The notes under the pieces are model-generated. The model saw only the letters and a program-made list of their open reading frames with translations. It was not told the DNA's origin and did no database searches. Position numbers and translations under genes: made by a program. From contig RDEW01000062.1 in the NCBI GenBank assembly GCA_011109175.1, forward strand, positions 62,001 through 126,000: DNA of 64,000 bases, read 5' to 3'. This DNA comes from Dicyema japonicum (taxonomy: Eukaryota; Dicyemida; Rhombozoa; Dicyemidae). Position 1 is the stretch's first letter. Every line of letters starts with the position of its first letter. This document shows, one piece after another, positions 60,320 through 64,000 of the stretch.

Positions 60320-62340
60320 GTTTTAGAGGCACAATTCATTATCGATATCATAAAACGTGCACTTAAAATGGTTTATAACCAGTCAATGGTGAAGCTTTTT
60401 GTCTAGATTAGTGGTTCTCAACCTGGGTTCTGCAGTGACATCCTGAGAACCATCTGTGACCTCTAAAGAACACTGATGAGAATACCATTTTTGGCAATAG
60501 ACCGAACCTGGACAAAAAGTATACATGACTTGGTGTCCATTGGCCCTCGAAGACAACAAAATACAGGAGTGCAGATCTCCTGAGATTAGCGGTTCAAAAC
60601 TGGTGCTCCGTACGACCGTCAAAGTGGAAATTGCGCACCTACGATGTGCATACCATTACAAACTAATCCACGATCTCTTTGCTTGCCCTGAATCATCAGA
60701 GCTCGATGTATTAAAGATGGATCGCCCCGTAACTCAGACGAACTTTGATTTTTATGGCATCTATCCAAAAAGTAAATGGACCCTACAAGAAGTATACTTA
60801 TGAAATTCATCATTCGATGTATTGCCTGCAGTAAGTTTTTAGAATAGAGTGATTTCGGGTTTTTCACATTTCTGAGAGACTGTTTAGTACGCATCTTGCC
60901 ACCAATACATTGGTTTTTTGCATTTTTGTTTAATTGGTTAAATAAAAGGTAGTTTTAAAACATTTTTTTAGTATTTTTTATTTATGTGAATCGAATTGAA
61001 TATATATTTACTAAAACCTTCGAGCAGGACCTCGTTCTTTCCCGTTTTTGATTTTTCTGCCTTCTCAGTAGCAGAACAGGCTCCAGAGGCACTTTGATGT
61101 TGGTTGCAAAGGACGCATGTATAGGTGATGTCTATGGATCATAATTTTACACTGAGATTATATTGTTATCTTTTTTCTTTATTGCTTTGAGAATTTTATC
61201 ATATTTATTTCTTATCTCTCAATTTTAATATTCCGACAGACTTGTAATGGATTCTCCATTATATGATAATTCTCATGGATGATGCACCATTATCATTGAT
61301 AATTAAGTTTTATTTGCGGTCAAAATTCAAAACATTAAATTTAATGTTTATTTTGAGACTTTGTTTTCATTCTCTTTGATGTTTTTTTAATATTCTCATT
61401 TAGACCTTAACTTTTTAAATATTAATTTTAGCAATAATCACATGAAAAATCAGTAAAATAAAAAAATCATTAAAATTATCAAATTTTCTTAAATCTTTGT
61501 TTTTCGATTATCTAAAGATATATTTATTAACGAAGGTTGGGTCTATTCCTTTGCTAGCTGTGGGTAGATGTTTTCTATAGAGTTCATGAATCAAAACCGA
61601 TCAAATGGATATTTGAGTTGGTCTCCATGACAATAGTTAGAAAAAAATGACTCAACTCCCGTCTCTATGTTTGTGGGTAAGGAGATTTCGACTCTGTAGT
61701 TTGAAATGATATGAAAAATTCAAAAGACTACGGTAATACCAACCTAACTACTCACGTGATCCCGGCTCACGTTAAGTGAGCAATGCCATCACATAGATAA
61801 GCCGCGAACATTTTTTGAAAATTGCAGTAACCAAAAGAAACATTACTCATTTTAGTTGCTAAAGGAATGATTAAACTTAAATGCTAAGATAAAAATATCG
61901 ATTTCAATAAATAATCTTAGTACAGCAAATCAATGGTCACTTTTCCACATTATTTTTTATAGAATCATATAATTCTATATGTCCCGCTCTCGGATGTTCC
62001 CGGTTACCAATCTTTTACACCCTCTTCTGTTCGAAGCTAGACTCCTTAGAGTACCATGGTCCGCAGTGATTTCTTTACCAGCATAACATGTAATCTTAAT
62101 CAAATTTCAATATAAAAGATTAAAATCGTAAATATCCATTATTCAGCTGATTTCAAATAACTAATCGATAACACATCAGTCAAAATAGACAATATGGGTC
62201 TTTTCAGCTTTACTTCAATGTGTTAAATTACCATAATCTCATTAAATCTTGTTGAGATAAGGGATAATTGTCTTTTAATTGCTTCATTTATCGTTGTAAC
62301 GCTGAAATATAATCCAACAATTGTTATTTTGAATAGTCGA
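60320..62340. other. Gene-poor spacer before Wnt
   Basis: A repeat-like block at 60380-60900 with short frames on both strands, a family-2 SINE tail at 61015-61130, then AT-rich DNA. The last few hundred bases should contain the Wnt promoter; I cannot point to an element. Confidence 0.4.
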
Positions 62341-62347
62341 GTATTCA

Positions 62348-63534
62348 ATGATTGTCAACTTGATTCTATTCTTTTTCTCCACTTGTGGCGAAAATGACTA
62401 CCCAAGACATTGGTGATTATTTCAAGTGTTTATTGTTTTAGGTTATCAATGTCAGCGATTAAAGAAGATTATAAACCGGTCAACGACATTCTTTCATTGG
62501 CAATTGAAATTAAGAACTACTGCAGTAAAGAGTATGGCCTTCAGTACAACCAAATTAAATTATGTCGTCAGAATCCTTCTCATATACGCGTTCTTGTAAA
62601 AGCTGCTAAATTGGCTTTAAAAGAGTGCCGGCGAATTTTTGTAAATGAACGATGGCAGTGTGATCCAAGTCATTTTTCTAACTTTTCGAAAAAATCAAAT
62701 TCAAAATATTCCCTATTCTCTTATGTTCTTAGTTACGGTTTAATATACACATTATTTTTAGCTAACAGAGAAACCGCGTTTTTATACGCTTTGTCTACTG
62801 CAGCATTGCATCATGTACTAGCTGAAGAATGTAAAAATGGGAAGCTACCACGAGACTGTGGATGTTCTTTAGGCCCTCCTCCTGATTACATGGATAAGTG
62901 GCAGTGGAAGGGATGTGGAGATAATATAGAATACGGAGAGGAATTTTCAAAGAGATTTACTCAAAATAAAGAAAATGTAGAGTATGATATTACTTCACAA
63001 CATAACAGTGCAGTCGGCGTTAAAGTATCAATATCCTTTTTAAAATATATTGATTATATTTTTAATCTTTAGGCTGTGAAAAAAATGGCAGAAATTGAAT
63101 GCACGTGCTACGATATGGAAGAAGGATGTGAAGCAAAAACCTGCTGGCAAAAGTTGTCTCAATTTAGTAAAGTGGCTGACTATATTCGAGAGTTATATAA
63201 CTCTGCTGTACAAACAACAGTGGTAGACGGTAAATTGAGAAATCAGTTCCCGACGGATACATTAATTGAAGATACTTTAGTTTATCTTGTCAGTTCTCCT
63301 AATTACTGTGATCGTTTTGAAGACTATGAAATCAGGGGGACACAGGGAAGAGAATGTAACCCAAGAAATGAATCTCAATATAATCTTCCCAGATGTGATG
63401 AATTGTGCTGTGGAAGAGGATTCGTCAGAAAGGAATTGATTAAAGCGGAAAATTGTAACTGTCGGTTCGTATGGTGTTGTCGTGTAGAATGTGACACGTG
63501 CTATAAGAAGCAAGTTATATACTATTGTCGGTAA
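62348..63534 (+). CDS. Wnt ligand lacking the acylated serine
   Basis: Secreted signalling ligand for Frizzled. Four exons (62348-62412, 62442-62737, 62762-63024, 63073-63534) give 361 residues. Introns are 29, 24 and 48 nt. The ATG gives a signal peptide (MIVNLILFFFSTCG). Family landmarks follow: KLCRQNPSHIRVLVKAAKLA, ANRETAFLYALSTAA, CGCSLGPPPDYMDKWQWKGC-GDNIEYG, KTCWQKLSQF, NYCDRFEDYEIRGTQGREC, CDELCCGRGF and a cysteine-rich end (CNCRFVWCCRVECDTCYKK). Where nearly all Wnts have C-H-G-V-S-G-S-C, this has C-Y-D-M-E-E-G-C, so both serines, including the Porcupine acylation site, are gone while spacing and cysteines are kept. The 24-nt intron (62738-62761) is in frame and open, but only its removal aligns with other Wnts. 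Subfamily undetermined. Confidence 0.92.
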
Positions 63535-63940
63535 TTTGATTGTAAAATACTAATTGATCTTAATAAAATAATTTTTGTTTGCTAAATTATTAAAGATATC
63601 GGTTATTACATTAGAGTAGAAAAAACCTGTTAACCAAGGTTAATTAATCGGAGGATCGATATGGTGAAGTACCTCTATTGCTGGGGATGTCTATTTATCA
63701 TTTCACTTCTTCTCATGATCTTAACAGGGGTGATGAATTTTGGATACGTCGGAAACTCTATGTTTTGAACGGATAAAGTGTCAAATACACAAGTATCTAG
63801 GTTCAAACTTCTCCCGTCCTGGGCGAGTGGTTGTCATTTCACACTCTTCAACAGAAAAACAGCTGTCTTTTCGGGTTTTTTTGCTTTGATGTCAAGTTGT
63901 GTCAAAAATATTTATTTTTGACATTTTTTTTTTTTATTAC
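63535..63940. other. Downstream of Wnt, no gene seen
   Basis: Contains AATAAAATAA at 63564-63573 (possible poly(A) signal for Wnt) and a reverse copy of the TGCAATAGAGGTACTTCACC-type repeat at 63665-63690. Confidence 0.4.
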
Positions 63941-63944
63941 AAAA

Positions 63945-64000
63945 TTTATTAACAATAAAATATTATTTATTAACTATGGGGGAGAGCGGCTGCTGACATC
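63945..64000 (-). mobile_element. 3' UTR of a restriction-like-endonuclease LINE, cut by the window end
   Basis: AACAATAAAATATTATTTAT, TAACTATGGGGGAGAGCGGC and TGCTGACAT match 25265-25320 and 27255-27315, so a third copy begins here and runs off the window. Confidence 0.75.

Noticed and set aside
62413-62441. Starting Wnt at the ATG at 62410
   Set aside because: That ATG spans the splice donor. Using ATG 62348 with a 29-nt intron gives a signal peptide and the expected mature start.
62738-62761. Nine-residue insertion in Wnt before R-E-T-A-F
   Set aside because: The segment is GT...TTTTTAG and its removal aligns to other Wnts without a gap, so I treat it as an intron.
1-64000. CRISPR arrays, operons, bacterial promoters or ribosome binding sites
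   Set aside because: Spliced animal genes and LINE/SINE repeats show a nuclear metazoan genome; no regular spacer arrays were seen.

Overview
The window is eukaryotic and animal. It is AT-rich, and its genes are metazoan families: Wnt, a POU homeodomain factor, KSR, a diaphanous-type formin, GAK, EXOC7, CLPTM1L, KNL1, CLIC, myotrophin and an Emi1-type zinc protein. Nearly every gene is cut by GT-AG introns of only 21-29 nt. Removing them restores family alignments exactly, so I treat them as real. Introns this short are best known from dicyemid mesozoans. Orthonectids or another very compact animal genome remain possible. The species is an inference.

Layout: 1-942 is the 3' end of a WASP/WAVE-family gene (+). 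0.94-5.6 kb is dead retroelements. Then come a POU gene (+, 5641-6461), a myotrophin homologue (-, 7600-8022), a formin (-, 10069-13205), an orphan gene (+, ~16000-16360) convergent with a GAK-like kinase (-, 16692-18187), and EXOC7/Exo70 (+, 20763-23387). 23.4-32.3 kb is repeats, mainly LINEs with a restriction-like endonuclease. CLPTM1L (+, 32355-34286), a mini Emi1-like protein (+, 36031-36443) and a KNL1-like kinetochore gene (-, 37176-40619) follow. After more LINE debris comes KSR (-, 44776-47330), then 47.3-56.6 kb of SINEs, Tigger-like and LINE remains and a small inverted-repeat element. The last genes are an intronless CLIC homologue (+, 57134-57898) and a Wnt gene (+, 62348-63534). 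The window ends inside another LINE 3' end.

The genes are not an operon or cluster and serve unrelated housekeeping, cytoskeletal and signalling roles. Points of interest: a Wnt without the acylated serine; a 97-residue APC/C-inhibitor-like protein whose KEN box is assembled across a splice junction; a KSR with degraded kinase motifs; a probable KNL1 with an F-x-E-K-T peptide array; and the micro-intron architecture, including one junction that appears to end in GG and a candidate 15-nt intron.
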